Source of the DNA: Planococcus halocryophilus
Lineage (GTDB): Bacteria > Bacillota > Bacilli > Bacillales_A > Planococcaceae
Reading direction: 5' to 3'
Length of the DNA: 64,000 nucleotides
NCBI RefSeq assembly: GCF_022489025.1
Contig: NZ_JAKVTG010000002.1
Coordinates: 1 to 64,000 of the forward strand
Below the pieces are notes generated by a model. The model saw only the letters and a program-made list of their open reading frames with translations, did no database searches and was not told the DNA's origin. Shown one piece after another: positions 1 to 9,233 of the stretch. Every line of letters begins with the position of its first letter. Within the stretch, counting starts at the first letter, position 1. Position numbers and translations under genes: made by a program.

Positions 1-127
1 TCAAAACTGTCGGGGTTTTTATAGTTATTCGAAAAATTATCTCATTTCATTTCGCTTCATTCAAGGATATGATCATTCAATAATTGTTCCAGGAGACCAC
101 GACTCATTAAAATTTCCTTCTATAATA

Positions 128-769
128 TTAGTCATTTGCTATAATCATTCCCATTTGACGAGCGAAAGCGATTGCTTGGTCCGTGGAGACGGTGCATCCT
201 TGAAGTTTATCTATCGACACTTGAATGCTTTCAAACGTATTGGTGCTAAGGTCGATTCCTTTCAGACTTGTTTGCGTAAAGTTAATGTCATTCATATCGC
301 ACAACCGAAATTCGCTGCTCTTTAGTTCCATTTCATAAAAGTCTGCAAACCGCATAGAAGAAGAAACAAAGCTCACAGTATTGCATAAGGTAAAACCAAA
401 TGTGGCATAGTTTAAAATACATTCTTCAAAAAGCGTATGACGAATTCCTGCTTCTGCAAAATTAGCCCCCATCAATTTGGAGTTCCGAAATTCAGTTCGA
501 TGAAAAACTGCACGACTCATGTCCATATTTGATAAATCGCAATTTAAAAAAACCACATCAACAAACTCCGAACGTGGCCAACTGGTTTCAAGAAAAGTGA
601 CGTTTTCAAATACAACTCTGTCTATATGTAGCGCTTCCTCTATATTCAAGTCAATAGTTTCTTGTGAAATTCGGCAATTGCTTATGTAATGATCATCCAA
701 TGCTTCAACAAAAGACTGCATCTCTAATTCTTTTGGGAGCAGTGGTGTTAACCTTTTCGTTTTCCTCAT
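128..769 (-). CDS. Pentapeptide-repeat protein
   Basis: A 213-residue protein whose middle (about residues 50-185) is a run of degenerate A(D/N)LXX-type five-residue repeats with Phe/Leu every fifth position (for example ANFAEAG, NMDMSRAVF, INFTQTSLKGIDL), the pattern of a right-handed quadrilateral beta-helix. No signal peptide or membrane segment is visible. An open frame runs further upstream, but I start at the ATG at 769 because a strong GGAGGAGGG site lies just before it and the upstream codons overlap a terminator. Pentapeptide proteins are often protein- or gyrase-binding; the target here cannot be told. It lies only about 23 bp below the terminator of the Usp gene, so its promoter is unclear. 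Confidence 0.8.
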   Translation of the reverse strand: MRKTKRLTPLLPKELEMQSFVEALDDHYISNCRISQETIDLNIEEALHIDRVVFENVTFLETSWPRSEFVDVVFLNCDLSNMDMSRAVFHRTEFRNSKLMGANFAEAGIRHTLFEECILNYATFGFTLCNTVSFVSSSMRFADFYEMELKSSEFRLCDMNDINFTQTSLKGIDLSTNTFESIQVSIDKLQGCTVSTDQAIAFARQMGMIIAND

Positions 770-791
770 GACGTACCCTCCTCCTACATAC

Positions 792-826
792 AAAAAAGAC
801 TGCCCCAATGAAGAAGCAGTCTTTTG
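792..826 (-). terminator. Intrinsic terminator after the Usp-domain gene
   Basis: A 10-bp stem (AAAAGACTGC with GCAGTCTTTT) followed on the minus strand by a T run, immediately after the stop codon at 838. Confidence 0.75.
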
Positions 827-837
827 TTGTGGTGTAT

Positions 838-1527
838 TTATTTTTTCACTAATTCTTTCCCTAAACATTCATCAATGATTTCAGGCAATTCGATTCGATC
901 TTCTGTTACTTCAACTTGATATATCTTATTGTCGTGCATGAATTTAAAGATTCCGTTATCAAAATCGGTACCGATTTCTTTAAAGAAAATCCCTTCAAGC
1001 TGACAATTTTTCGATTGTGTAAAGTTGACCTTGTAACTATCGTCATCTTTCATCAAGTAACAGCGTACACCTTTTTCAAACTCGTCACCTTCAACGCCTT
1101 TAACTGTGCGCGCTACGGAAACAACATGCAAGTCTACAAATGGAATTTCACGAAGCAACAAGTTCAAGAATGAACCTTTTGTGATTTCTTCCCATCTACT
1201 TCTCGCCGTCTGTCCCATGACAATTTGCGTGATATTGCAATCATGCGCAACATCCCCGATGACTTTTGCAGTCGGGCGTTTTTCATTATCACGAACAATA
1301 AATTCCTCAGCATCATATTCTTCAGCAAGCTCTCTCCATCTTTCAATATAAGAGATTTTTTCAGCATCAAACTCATCAACAGACCTTGAATCTACCGTTA
1401 AAATATACAACGGACAATCCAGCATAGTAGCAAGCTTATTACCCCGATTGATCAACCGTTCACCATTCGGCCCGTAAAAAACACATACCAAAATACTTTC
1501 ATCCATTCGTCCTCTGATTTTTTTCAT
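838..1527 (-). CDS. Universal stress protein domain protein (KdpD-Usp-like) with extra C-terminal domain
   Basis: 229 residues. Residues about 8-137 match the Usp fold: an ILVCVFYGPN first strand, then GQTARSRWEEITKGSF near residue 105, which resembles the GXSXRSRW nucleotide-loop signature of the Usp domain in KdpD sensor kinases. The C-terminal 90 residues (SVARTVKG onward) are soluble and I do not recognise them. No membrane segment or kinase domain is present, so this is a stand-alone sensor or stress protein, not KdpD. The start at 1527 has a GAGGTGA site at good distance. It is transcribed away from the mrp operon, so the two promoters share the 1528-1845 gap. Function beyond nucleotide binding is inference. 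Confidence 0.7.
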   Translation of the reverse strand: MKKIRGRMDESILVCVFYGPNGERLINRGNKLATMLDCPLYILTVDSRSVDEFDAEKISYIERWRELAEEYDAEEFIVRDNEKRPTAKVIGDVAHDCNITQIVMGQTARSRWEEITKGSFLNLLLREIPFVDLHVVSVARTVKGVEGDEFEKGVRCYLMKDDDSYKVNFTQSKNCQLEGIFFKEIGTDFDNGIFKFMHDNKIYQVEVTEDRIELPEIIDECLGKELVKK

Positions 1528-1715
1528 CTATGTTCACCTCACTGAAAATATAATCTATACATCGACATTCAAAACTATGAAATTATACTTCTTCCAATAG
1601 AGGAAATCAAGTGTTCCAGGCTTTCTCGGAGTTTTTAGTCAGCTCACGCTCTATAGATTCCCCGTCGGCATTAGCTGACAAATGAAAATCAGACTGATTT
1701 CCTGTATAATTTAGA

Positions 1716-1744
1716 TTGATTGCTTTACGAACCCTTACTATAGT
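1716..1744 (+). promoter_or_regulatory. Candidate sigma-A promoter of the mrp operon
   Basis: TTGATT (1716-1721), a 17-bp spacer and TATAGT (1739-1744), about 100 bp ahead of the mrpA start. The rest of the 318-bp gap (1528-1845) shows no convincing gene. Confidence 0.5.
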
Positions 1745-1845
1745 ACAAGACGGGCCAAGCGTAAACCTTTTGTCCTCATTATATACCCGCTTCTTCACTT
1801 TTACATTTAAAATTACTTAACTAGTCTAATACAGGAGGTTTTGCT

Positions 1846-4248
1846 GTGTACCTATTGATCTTGACCATTCTAATCCCTTTTTTCTTTTCTGCCCTTATCC
1901 CGCTTATACATAACCGAGTTGGATCAATTCACCTTGGCTGGCTCGTACTGCTTGTTCCGCTTGTTTTGTTTAGCATTTTCACAGCCCAAATCCCCGCTAT
2001 TTCTAATAGTGATATATTGATGCAAACTGTTCATTGGATTCCTTCACTAGGCATTAACTTTACCGTTTACCTTGACGGTCTCAGTTTAATCATGGCTTTA
2101 CTAATCACGGGTATGGGAGCTCTTGTCGTTCTCTATTCTATCTACTATTTATCACCATCCGATTCTTTTCCGCATTTTTACGCCTACCTACTGCTCTTTA
2201 TGGGCGCAATGTTGGGGATTGTCTTATCTGATAACCTCCTTGTATTGTATGTCTTCTGGGAATTAACTAGTATTTCTTCTTTCCTATTAATTGCTTTTTG
2301 GTACCATCGTAAAAATTCACGTTACGGAGCACAGAAATCATTATTGATTACAGTGTTTGGTGGATTTGGCATGCTCGCTGGATTCTTAATGTTGCACTCT
2401 ATGACTGGAACTTTTAGCATCCGGGAAATTATTGCTACGATTGCCCAATATACAGATCATGCACTTTTTTATCCAGCAATGTTCTTAATACTGCTTGGTG
2501 CATTTACTAAATCGGCACAATTCCCTTTTCATATATGGCTACCCGATGCAATGGAAGCACCGACACCTGTCAGTGCTTACTTACACTCAGCCACAATGGT
2601 TAAAGCCGGTATTTATCTAGTTGCCCGCTTTACTCCAATTTTTGCTGGCAATGCCGCTTGGTTTTGGACAGTTACACTTGTCGGCCTTGTCACCTTATTC
2701 TGGGGAGCGTATTGCGCTGTCCGACAAACCGATTTAAAAGCGCTTCTAGCTTATTCAACAATTAGCCAATTGGGCTTGATTATGAGCTTATTTGGTCTTG
2801 GTTCAGCAGCTTTGCACTTTGGTGATGGTGAACAAGGAGCATTATACGGTTTAGCTATTTTTGCCGCCCTTTTCCATATGGTCAATCACTCCACATTTAA
2901 GGGTGCCCTTTTCATGGTAGTTGGAATTGTCGATCACCAAGTCGGAACACGCGACATACGGCGATTGGGAGGATTAATGGCCGCTCTTCCAATCACCTTC
3001 ACATTTGCTGTGATTGGTAGCTTTTCAATGGCTGGACTACCATTTTTAAATGGCTTCTTAAGTAAAGAAATGTTTTTCACAGCTTCAGTTAATGCGGCAG
3101 GACTTCCTGTATTTGGCGCACCAACATGGGGGTTAGTCATTCCAATTATTGCGTGGGTCGCTTCGGTATTCACTTTTGTGTACTGTATGATTTTCGTATT
3201 CCGCACCTTTTTTGGGACACCTCATTTGAAAAAGGCCGATAGAAAACCCGTTGAACCAACGTTAGGGATGCTCGTTTCTCCAGCTATACTTTGCGTATTC
3301 ATTATTGGCTTGTTTTTTGCGCCAAACTTGTTGGGCGACTATTTATTGAGACCTGCATTGAACGGCATACTCCCAGGAATTTCTGGTGCTACTCCTCATA
3401 TTTCTGCATGGCACGGTTTTAATACAGAATTATTTATGACCTTAGGTATTGTCGTTATCGGAACAGTTCTTTTCCTTACTTTACGCAGTTGGATTAAAAT
3501 CATCCGCCTTCAACCAGCAGGATGGACTTTCACCGCTGTTTACAACTCATTTCTGAAGAATTTGAAAAAAGCATCTAACTGGATTACTACGCATTATATG
3601 ACAGGCCACTTACCTTCTTATTTTGCTTATATCTTTATGTTCTTTATTTTAATAGCTGGAGGCACTCTCATATACACCGGAGCACTATCCATTGATTTGA
3701 CTTCAGACTCGCCTATTAGTGTTTATGAAGGTTTGCTTGCAGCGGTGATGGCGATTGCGGCAATTAGCATCCTGTTTGCTAAGTCACACCTTGCTGCAAT
3801 TTTATTGAATGGGGTTTTAGGCTTTTCAATCGCTATTTTCTTTGTTCTCTTCCGCGCACCAGATTTGGCACTAACACAGCTTGTTATCGAAACCGTTACA
3901 ACTGTATTGTTTCTGTTATGCTTTCTTTTTTTACCGGAATGGACAGCGGAAGACTCGTCAAAACGAACAAAACTTCGAAATGCCCTGATTGCTATCGGTG
4001 CTGGCGTGACCATCACGTTAATCGGCTTGACCGTCAATAGCGGAAAGTTATTCGACAGCATTTCAGGTTATTTTGAAAATTCCTATGAACTTACGGGTGG
4101 AGACAATATTGTCAATGCGATTTTGGGAGACTTCCGAGCCTTTGATACGATGCTTGAATCTCTTGTGTTGTTTATTGCTGGTCTCGGAGTCTATACATTA
4201 ATTCGCCTAAAGCTTGGAAAGGGGTCCGGAAAAGATGAACATCAATGA
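1846..4248 (+). CDS. mrpA: Na+/H+ antiporter subunit MrpA (MnhA)
   Basis: 800 residues, the usual length for the large Mrp subunit, which is homologous to complex I NuoL. It is almost entirely transmembrane helices. Signature elements are FWELTSISSFLLI (the conserved membrane Glu), YLHSATMVKAGIYL (the antiporter-type Lys helix) and a C-terminal MrpA/DUF4040 region with RAPDLALTQLVIET. The start is GTG at 1846 behind AGGAGGT. It is the first gene of mrpABCDEFG, whose seven products form one hetero-oligomeric complex exchanging cytoplasmic Na+ for H+, used for sodium and alkali resistance. It overlaps mrpB by 14 bp, which suggests translational coupling. Confidence 0.95.
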   Translation: MYLLILTILIPFFFSALIPLIHNRVGSIHLGWLVLLVPLVLFSIFTAQIPAISNSDILMQTVHWIPSLGINFTVYLDGLSLIMALLITGMGALVVLYSIYYLSPSDSFPHFYAYLLLFMGAMLGIVLSDNLLVLYVFWELTSISSFLLIAFWYHRKNSRYGAQKSLLITVFGGFGMLAGFLMLHSMTGTFSIREIIATIAQYTDHALFYPAMFLILLGAFTKSAQFPFHIWLPDAMEAPTPVSAYLHSATMVKAGIYLVARFTPIFAGNAAWFWTVTLVGLVTLFWGAYCAVRQTDLKALLAYSTISQLGLIMSLFGLGSAALHFGDGEQGALYGLAIFAALFHMVNHSTFKGALFMVVGIVDHQVGTRDIRRLGGLMAALPITFTFAVIGSFSMAGLPFLNGFLSKEMFFTASVNAAGLPVFGAPTWGLVIPIIAWVASVFTFVYCMIFVFRTFFGTPHLKKADRKPVEPTLGMLVSPAILCVFIIGLFFAPNLLGDYLLRPALNGILPGISGATPHISAWHGFNTELFMTLGIVVIGTVLFLTLRSWIKIIRLQPAGWTFTAVYNSFLKNLKKASNWITTHYMTGHLPSYFAYIFMFFILIAGGTLIYTGALSIDLTSDSPISVYEGLLAAVMAIAAISILFAKSHLAAILLNGVLGFSIAIFFVLFRAPDLALTQLVIETVTTVLFLLCFLFLPEWTAEDSSKRTKLRNALIAIGAGVTITLIGLTVNSGKLFDSISGYFENSYELTGGDNIVNAILGDFRAFDTMLESLVLFIAGLGVYTLIRLKLGKGSGKDEHQ

Positions 4249-4657
4249 TGTGATATTAAAAACGGTATCAAAAGCTGTTGTTCTAATCATTTTAACATTC
4301 GGCATTTATTTGTTTTTTTCCGGACATAATCAACCAGGTGGCGGATTCATTGGTGGTTTAGTTATTGCGTCTGCTTTTGTATTGATGTTCTTATCCTACG
4401 ATTCAGAAACCGTCAGTGAGGCATTGCCGATCGATTTCAAAAAACTTTCTGGGCTTGGCGTATTACTCGCCATGACGAGCGGAATAGCGCCAATGTTCTT
4501 AGGCGGTGCTTTTCTAAGTCAAAGTTTCGGATATTTTGATTTGCCGATTTTCGGAAAAACCGAATTGGCCACTGTTACCATATTCGAAGCCGGTATCGCA
4601 TTAACTGTAATTGGCGTTGTCGTGAATATTATTCTTAGTATAAGTGAGGATGAGTAG
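4235..4657 (+). CDS. mrpB: Na+/H+ antiporter subunit MrpB (MnhB)
   Basis: About 140 residues with four predicted membrane helices and the MnhB-family signature FSGHNQPGGGFIGGL near residue 30. I place the start at ATG 4235 (MNINDV) because AAAGGGG lies about 10 bp upstream; an in-frame TTG at 4214 would add seven residues. It overlaps the end of mrpA and is followed 3 bp later by mrpC. It is an essential small subunit of the seven-protein complex in characterised Bacillus Mrp systems. Confidence 0.93.
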   Translation: MNINDVILKTVSKAVVLIILTFGIYLFFSGHNQPGGGFIGGLVIASAFVLMFLSYDSETVSEALPIDFKKLSGLGVLLAMTSGIAPMFLGGAFLSQSFGYFDLPIFGKTELATVTIFEAGIALTVIGVVVNIILSISEDE

Positions 4658-4660
4658 CCT

Positions 4661-4999
4661 GTGGAATCATTGATCATTGTTTTGGTCGGCGTCCTTACCA
4701 CGGTCGCCATCTATCTTGTTTTATCCAAAAACGTCGTTCGCGTCATATTAGGGACAGCCATTTTATCTCACGCAGTCCACCTTCTCATCTTATCGATGGG
4801 TGGTTTAAAACTTGGAACTGTCCCATTACTCGGAGAAGAAGCCGTCAATTATGTAGATGCCTTGCCTCAAGCCTTGATTTTAACGGCCATTGTCATTAGC
4901 TTCGCTGTTACGGCATTTATACTTGTCCTTGCTTACCGTGCCTATCAGGAATTGGGAACCGATAATTTAGGGGCTATGCGAGGTTCTGATGATGAATAA
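4661..4999 (+). CDS. mrpC: Na+/H+ antiporter subunit MrpC (MnhC)
   Basis: 112 residues with three membrane helices, homologous to complex I NuoK. The conserved stretch DALPQALILTAIVISFAVTA near residues 67-86 is typical of MrpC/NuoK. It starts with GTG at 4661, only 3 bp after mrpB, and its last 8 bp overlap mrpD. It is a structural subunit next to the proton channel of the Mrp complex. Confidence 0.93.
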   Translation: MESLIIVLVGVLTTVAIYLVLSKNVVRVILGTAILSHAVHLLILSMGGLKLGTVPLLGEEAVNYVDALPQALILTAIVISFAVTAFILVLAYRAYQELGTDNLGAMRGSDDE

Positions 5000-6476
5000 T
5001 ATATTAGTTCTTCCAATGCTGCTCCCGATTATTGTAGGTGTTTTACTTATATTCCTACGGACTTACGGTCGAATTCAAGCTTGGATCAGTTTAATTGCCA
5101 TGGCATTAACCGCTGGTATTTCAGGATATCTTCTGCAAAAGGTTCAAACAGACGGTATTATCCGACTGGACTTTGGTGGATGGGAGCCGCCTTTTGGCAT
5201 CTTATTTGTCGCTGATTCCTTTGCTGTTTTGCTCGTACTGACGTCTAGTATTATTACGGCTATTTGTTTGAGTTACGCTCTTATTTCTACTAGCAAAGAA
5301 CTGCAAACCATGTATTTTTATCCCACCGTGCTGTTTCTTATAGCCGGTGTTAATGGTTCTTTTTTAACCGGTGATTTGTTTAATCTATTTGTTTGTTTTG
5401 AAGTGATGTTATTGTCCTCTTATGTATTACTGACTTTAGGTAATTCCAAACGGCAACTGCGTGAAGCGATTAAGTATGTTTCCATTAACATCGTTTCTTC
5501 TTGGTTTTTCTTAGTTGCTTTAGCGTTTCTTTATGGAGCTATCGGCACTTTAAATATGGCGCATTTGGCGGACCGTGTTGCGGAAGTGGGGCAAACCCCA
5601 TTACTAACTACCATCAGTATCGTCTTTTTAATTGTTTTCAGTTTAAAAGCCGGCTTGCTTCTTTATTTCTGGTTGCCAGGCTCTTATAGTTCGCCACCTA
5701 TTGTCACCTCTGCCCTTTTCGGTGCATTGCTGACCAAAGTCGGCATTTATGCTCTATTTCGTGTTTTTTCACTGATTTTTCACCATCAGCCAGAAATCAC
5801 ACATACTGTCATCGGCATTATGGCTGCACTGACCTTAATTGGCGGAAGTCTCGGAGCGATTTCTTTTAATGATCTTCGCAGCATTGCCGCTTACAACGTT
5901 GTCGTTGCAGTTGGATTTATATTAGTCGGATTAGCCATTGCAACGCCCGCTGCAATTGAAGGGTCTATTTACTACATCATCCACGATATGGTAGCAAAAG
6001 CTCTGCTATTCCTACTTATCGGGACCATGATTACATTAAGCGGCACGTCAAAAATGGCAGGTATGAGTGGTCTTATGAAAAACTATCCTTTACTAGGGTG
6101 GTCCTTCTTTATTGCCATGCTATCACTTGCCGGTATTCCTCCGCTCAGCGGTTTTATCGGTAAAGTCCTAATTTCGAGTGCTGCTATCGACAACGGTTCG
6201 TATGTATTGTTGGCATTGTCCTTACTATCAAGTATTTTTGTCCTTTACTCTTTGCTTCGTGTTTTTAAGAATTGCTTTTGGGGCGAAACCATTGTTAGTA
6301 AAGAAGAGCAGTTGCCATTACGCAGAGGTGTATTAATCCCGTGCTTAGTATTAGTCGGTTTAACAATTCTTATCGGCTTGGGCACAGAAATTATGTCTCC
6401 TTATGTAACCGATGCTGCAGAAACATTAGTAAACCCTAGCGTTTATATTGATGCTGTATTAGGTAAAATCCAGTAA
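4992..6476 (+). CDS. mrpD: Na+/H+ antiporter subunit MrpD (MnhD)
   Basis: 494 residues, polytopic, NuoM/NuoN type. FEVMLLSSYVLL carries the conserved membrane Glu, and SLKAGLLLYFWLPGSYSSPP carries the conserved Lys helix and its loop. Two ATG codons are in tandem (4989 and 4992); I prefer the second because it is better spaced from the GAGGT at about 4980. With MrpA it supplies the ion-translocating half-channels of the antiporter. About 30 bp separate it from mrpE, which has its own strong ribosome site. Confidence 0.94.
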   Translation: MNNILVLPMLLPIIVGVLLIFLRTYGRIQAWISLIAMALTAGISGYLLQKVQTDGIIRLDFGGWEPPFGILFVADSFAVLLVLTSSIITAICLSYALISTSKELQTMYFYPTVLFLIAGVNGSFLTGDLFNLFVCFEVMLLSSYVLLTLGNSKRQLREAIKYVSINIVSSWFFLVALAFLYGAIGTLNMAHLADRVAEVGQTPLLTTISIVFLIVFSLKAGLLLYFWLPGSYSSPPIVTSALFGALLTKVGIYALFRVFSLIFHHQPEITHTVIGIMAALTLIGGSLGAISFNDLRSIAAYNVVVAVGFILVGLAIATPAAIEGSIYYIIHDMVAKALLFLLIGTMITLSGTSKMAGMSGLMKNYPLLGWSFFIAMLSLAGIPPLSGFIGKVLISSAAIDNGSYVLLALSLLSSIFVLYSLLRVFKNCFWGETIVSKEEQLPLRRGVLIPCLVLVGLTILIGLGTEIMSPYVTDAAETLVNPSVYIDAVLGKIQ

Positions 6477-6506
6477 TCCACCATCTATTGAAAGGAGTGA
6501 ATTAGA

Positions 6507-6992
6507 GTGCCGGCTCAGTTTCTATTAAATATGACGATTGCGTTCTTATGGACTTTGTTGATGGATGAAGATGCTTTTTATGCCACAACTTTTTTGACGG
6601 GTTACTTAATCGGAATCGGAATTCTTTTCTTGATGCATCGTTTCTTTGGAACAAAGTTTTACTTATTGCGTTTGTATTCCACTATTAAATTATTATTTAT
6701 TTTCATTTCAGAACTTTTCCAATCCAGTCTGCTAATTATGAAACAAATTTTAAGCCCACGACTAAAAATAAAACCCGGTATCTTCACTTATGAACATAGT
6801 ATGGAAGGTGATTACGAACTAACGACACTTGCACTTTTACTAACCTTGACCCCTGGTTCTGTTGTTATGGAAGTATCGCCTGACGGAAAAACTTTCTATA
6901 TTCATGCAATGGATGTAGAAAGTTCTCGAGATTCTGTATTAAAGTCTATTAAGGTATTTGAAAAAGCAATTATGGAGGTGACGAGAAATTGA
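6507..6992 (+). CDS. mrpE: Na+/H+ antiporter subunit MrpE (MnhE)
   Basis: 161 residues. Two or three N-terminal hydrophobic segments are followed by a soluble C-terminal half with the family pattern LLLTLTPGSVVMEVSPDGKTFYIHAMD. It starts with GTG at 6507 behind AAAGGAGTGA. Its stop overlaps the TTG start of mrpF by 4 bp (TTGA). It is a complex subunit with no known catalytic residue of its own. Confidence 0.92.
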   Translation: MPAQFLLNMTIAFLWTLLMDEDAFYATTFLTGYLIGIGILFLMHRFFGTKFYLLRLYSTIKLLFIFISELFQSSLLIMKQILSPRLKIKPGIFTYEHSMEGDYELTTLALLLTLTPGSVVMEVSPDGKTFYIHAMDVESSRDSVLKSIKVFEKAIMEVTRN

Positions 6993-7273
6993 TTGATACA
7001 ATATTGACGATTGCCCTCTCTCTTTTTATCCTAGCCATCATTTTGGCATTGTATCGCATTATCCGCGGTCCCTCCATGCCAGACCGCGTAGTAGCACTGG
7101 ATATGATTGGCGTGAATCTGATCTCAGGTGTAGCTGTATTTTCCGTCGTTCTCAGTACACACGCATTTCTCGAAGTCATCCTAATTGTTGGGATACTGGC
7201 ATTTATCAGTACCCTTGCGTTAGCGCGCTTTGTTGAAAGGGGCGATATCGTTGAGCATAAACATAATCGGTGA
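6989..7273 (+). CDS. mrpF: Na+/H+ antiporter subunit MrpF (MnhF)
   Basis: 94 residues, three membrane helices, with the family motif RIIRGPSMPDRVVALDMIG near residue 22. The start is TTG at 6989 behind GGAGGTG (6974-6980). It overlaps both neighbours: 4 bp with mrpE and 23 bp with mrpG. In homologues MrpF also mediates cholate efflux; here it is assumed to serve the antiporter complex. Confidence 0.92.
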   Translation: MIDTILTIALSLFILAIILALYRIIRGPSMPDRVVALDMIGVNLISGVAVFSVVLSTHAFLEVILIVGILAFISTLALARFVERGDIVEHKHNR

Positions 7274-7601
7274 ATATTTCGGGGTTTTCCTCATTTTAAT
7301 CGGCAGTATGATGGCGGTCATTAGTGCGATCGGAATTATTCGGTTGCCAGATGTTTACACTCGTTCACATGCAGCTACTAAAAGTTCCACGTTGGCTGTA
7401 TTGTTATCATTGTCTGGCACATTTATTTATTTCTGGGCAACAGAAAACTTTATCAGCGTTCGACTTCTGCTCGGTATAACGTTTGTCTTTTTAACAGCTC
7501 CTGTATCAGGTCACTTACTAACACGAGCAGCTTATCGATCGAACGTTAAACTAGCCAACGCTTCCACAGAAGACGCACTGGAAAAGTTATTTAAGAAATA
7601 A
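7251..7601 (+). CDS. mrpG: Na+/H+ antiporter subunit MrpG (MnhG)
   Basis: About 116 residues with three membrane helices and the MnhG signature GIIRLPDVYTRSHAATKSST. The frame is open from TTG 7230, but I choose TTG 7251 because GAAAGGGGCG (about 7235-7243) is correctly placed for it and the length then matches the family. It is the last gene of the operon and is followed by an intrinsic terminator. Confidence 0.9.
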   Translation: MSINIIGEYFGVFLILIGSMMAVISAIGIIRLPDVYTRSHAATKSSTLAVLLSLSGTFIYFWATENFISVRLLLGITFVFLTAPVSGHLLTRAAYRSNVKLANASTEDALEKLFKK

Positions 7602-7618
7602 ACAAATGCTCTATTCAT

Positions 7619-7665
7619 AAACTATAGACATACTCGTTTGATTCGAGTTGTTTGTAGTTTTTTTA
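7619..7665 (+). terminator. Terminator of the mrp operon
   Basis: A long imperfect stem (AACTATAGACATACTCG with CGAGTTGTTTGTAGTT) followed by seven T residues, 18 bp after mrpG. Confidence 0.75.
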
Positions 7666-7812
7666 GTTAGAGAAATTCGCTCCGAACAATTTCGATAGAA
7701 CAAAGCCAATCAACTATAATTTAAACGACGTTTTTTTATCAATAAAGCAAAAGTTTACCAAAAATAGAGATAGGGAATAGTGAGAGAAAAAGAGTTTAAG
7801 AAGGGATAATCG

Positions 7813-8508
7813 ATGGAAAATGTGAGAGACACTTTTAAAGAAGTTGCCGCCGCAATCCTTCCGGTTACCACCGTTGTCATTTTATTGCAGCTTATTTTTA
7901 TCCGAATTCCTTTTGAAGCGTTAATCCAGTTTCTTATTGGGGTCGCGTTTGTTAGCGTTGGGTTTTTCTTATTCCTTATAGGTGTGAATGCCGGGCTCTT
8001 GCCCATTGGCGAAATGATCGGTAGAAAACTTCCCAGCACAAAGAAAGTCGGTTTTATTATCGCAACAGGGTTTTTGCTTGGGCTTGTAGTAACAATCGCA
8101 GAACCCGACGTCCGTATCCTCGCAAAACAAATCGAAGAGACGTCTGAAGGGACTGTCAGTGCCCCAATCCTGATTTGGTCGGTCTCACTTGGACTCGCTA
8201 TCTTCGTAGCATTAGCGATGGTTCGCACCATCTTTAGAATTCCTCTCCATTACTTGCTCTTCGGTGGTTATACCTTAGTTTTTCTATTATCTTTTTTTGT
8301 TCCAAAAGATTTTATCGCGATTTCGTTCGATGCAGGAGGTGTGACAACAGGCCCAATGGCAGTTCCTTTCATTTTAGCGCTCGGGATTGGTGTTGCATCT
8401 GTTTTGCGCCTCGAGACTGAGAACTCTGGTGAGAAATTCGGGTTAATCGGCCTTGCATCTATCGGTCCTATCTTGGCAGTTATGTTGCTGGGGGTGTTAT
8501 TCAGGTGA
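7813..8508 (+). CDS. DUF1538 membrane protein, first half
   Basis: 231 residues, six or seven hydrophobic helices, matching the DUF1538 domain: an early glycine-rich GVAFVSVGFFLFLIGVNAG helix, then MIGRKL, a helix ending AEPDVR, and AFDAGG-like ISFDAGGVTTGPMAVPFIL near the C-terminus. That Asp-Ala-Gly-Gly-Val-x-Thr-Gly-Pro core recurs in the next gene. In many bacteria two DUF1538 domains are fused in one protein; here they are separate genes overlapping by 4 bp. A transport role is inferred from topology and from the PII-like partner; the substrate is unknown. Confidence 0.8.
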   Translation: MENVRDTFKEVAAAILPVTTVVILLQLIFIRIPFEALIQFLIGVAFVSVGFFLFLIGVNAGLLPIGEMIGRKLPSTKKVGFIIATGFLLGLVVTIAEPDVRILAKQIEETSEGTVSAPILIWSVSLGLAIFVALAMVRTIFRIPLHYLLFGGYTLVFLLSFFVPKDFIAISFDAGGVTTGPMAVPFILALGIGVASVLRLETENSGEKFGLIGLASIGPILAVMLLGVLFR

Positions 8509-9233
8509 ACATCCAAATTTTCCAAGGATTTCAAACGGTCATGCTAGAAGTGAGTATTGCGCTACTTCCTTTGTTGGTGTTTTTTGCAGCTTTTCAAATC
8601 TTCTTGTTAAAATTACCTAAGCAACGCGTCCTGCAGGTTGGCCTTGGGTTTATTTTGACCTTTTTTGGTCTTTCTTTTTTTATCCAAGGAGTTCATGTCG
8701 GCTTTATGCCTATTGGAACAATGATTGGAGAAAGGCTAGGCAGTCGAGATTATAAGTGGGTCTTAATCCCGATTGGTTTTGTCCTTGGCTTTTCTGCTAC
8801 TTTTGCTGAACCGGCAGTTAGTATTATGACAGATGAAGTCGACCAAGAAACAGGCGGTTATATTTCTCGGAAAATGATGCTTTACACGTTATCCATGGGA
8901 GTCGGCATTTCTATCGCCTTATCCATGTTACGAATTTTGACGGGTTGGTCGCTTTGGTATTTCATCATTCCTGGTTATTTATTGGCCTTTATACTGGTGT
9001 TTTTTTCAACCCAAACTTTTATTGGCATTGCTTTTGATTCAGGAGGAGTCGCAACCGGTCCTATGACAGTCACTTTTCTTGTTGCTGTCACCGTAGGGAT
9101 TTCTTCTGTTATTAAAGGGAGCGACCCAATGACTGATGGTTTTGGCATGATTGCTCTTGTCGCTCTTACTCCAATCATAGCGGTACTTATACTAGGCATA
9201 ATTTTCACTAAAAAAGGTGGGAAAACCAAATGA
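8505..9233 (+). CDS. DUF1538 membrane protein, second half
   Basis: 242 residues, paralogous to the preceding gene. It shares the GVHVGFMPIGTMIGERLG element, ATFAEPAVS and IAFDSGGVATGPMTVTF. The start is GTG at 8505, overlapping the previous stop (GTGA), and its own stop overlaps the ATG of the PII-like gene (ATGA). The two DUF1538 proteins probably form a pseudo-symmetric heterodimer equivalent to the fused form. An ion or small-solute channel or transporter is plausible, but no substrate can be read from the sequence. Confidence 0.8.
   Translation: MNIQIFQGFQTVMLEVSIALLPLLVFFAAFQIFLLKLPKQRVLQVGLGFILTFFGLSFFIQGVHVGFMPIGTMIGERLGSRDYKWVLIPIGFVLGFSATFAEPAVSIMTDEVDQETGGYISRKMMLYTLSMGVGISIALSMLRILTGWSLWYFIIPGYLLAFILVFFSTQTFIGIAFDSGGVATGPMTVTFLVAVTVGISSVIKGSDPMTDGFGMIALVALTPIIAVLILGIIFTKKGGKTK

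Noticed and set aside
1607-1798. 63-codon minus-strand frame in the gap before mrpA
   Set aside because: No ribosome site, no hydrophobic or domain pattern, and it overlaps the likely mrp promoter region.
3723-4061. 112-codon minus frame inside mrpA
   Set aside because: Antisense shadow of a membrane-protein gene; no ribosome site.
7755-8231. 158-codon minus frame over the first DUF1538 gene
   Set aside because: Antisense shadow; the plus frame has the domain, coupled starts and ribosome site.
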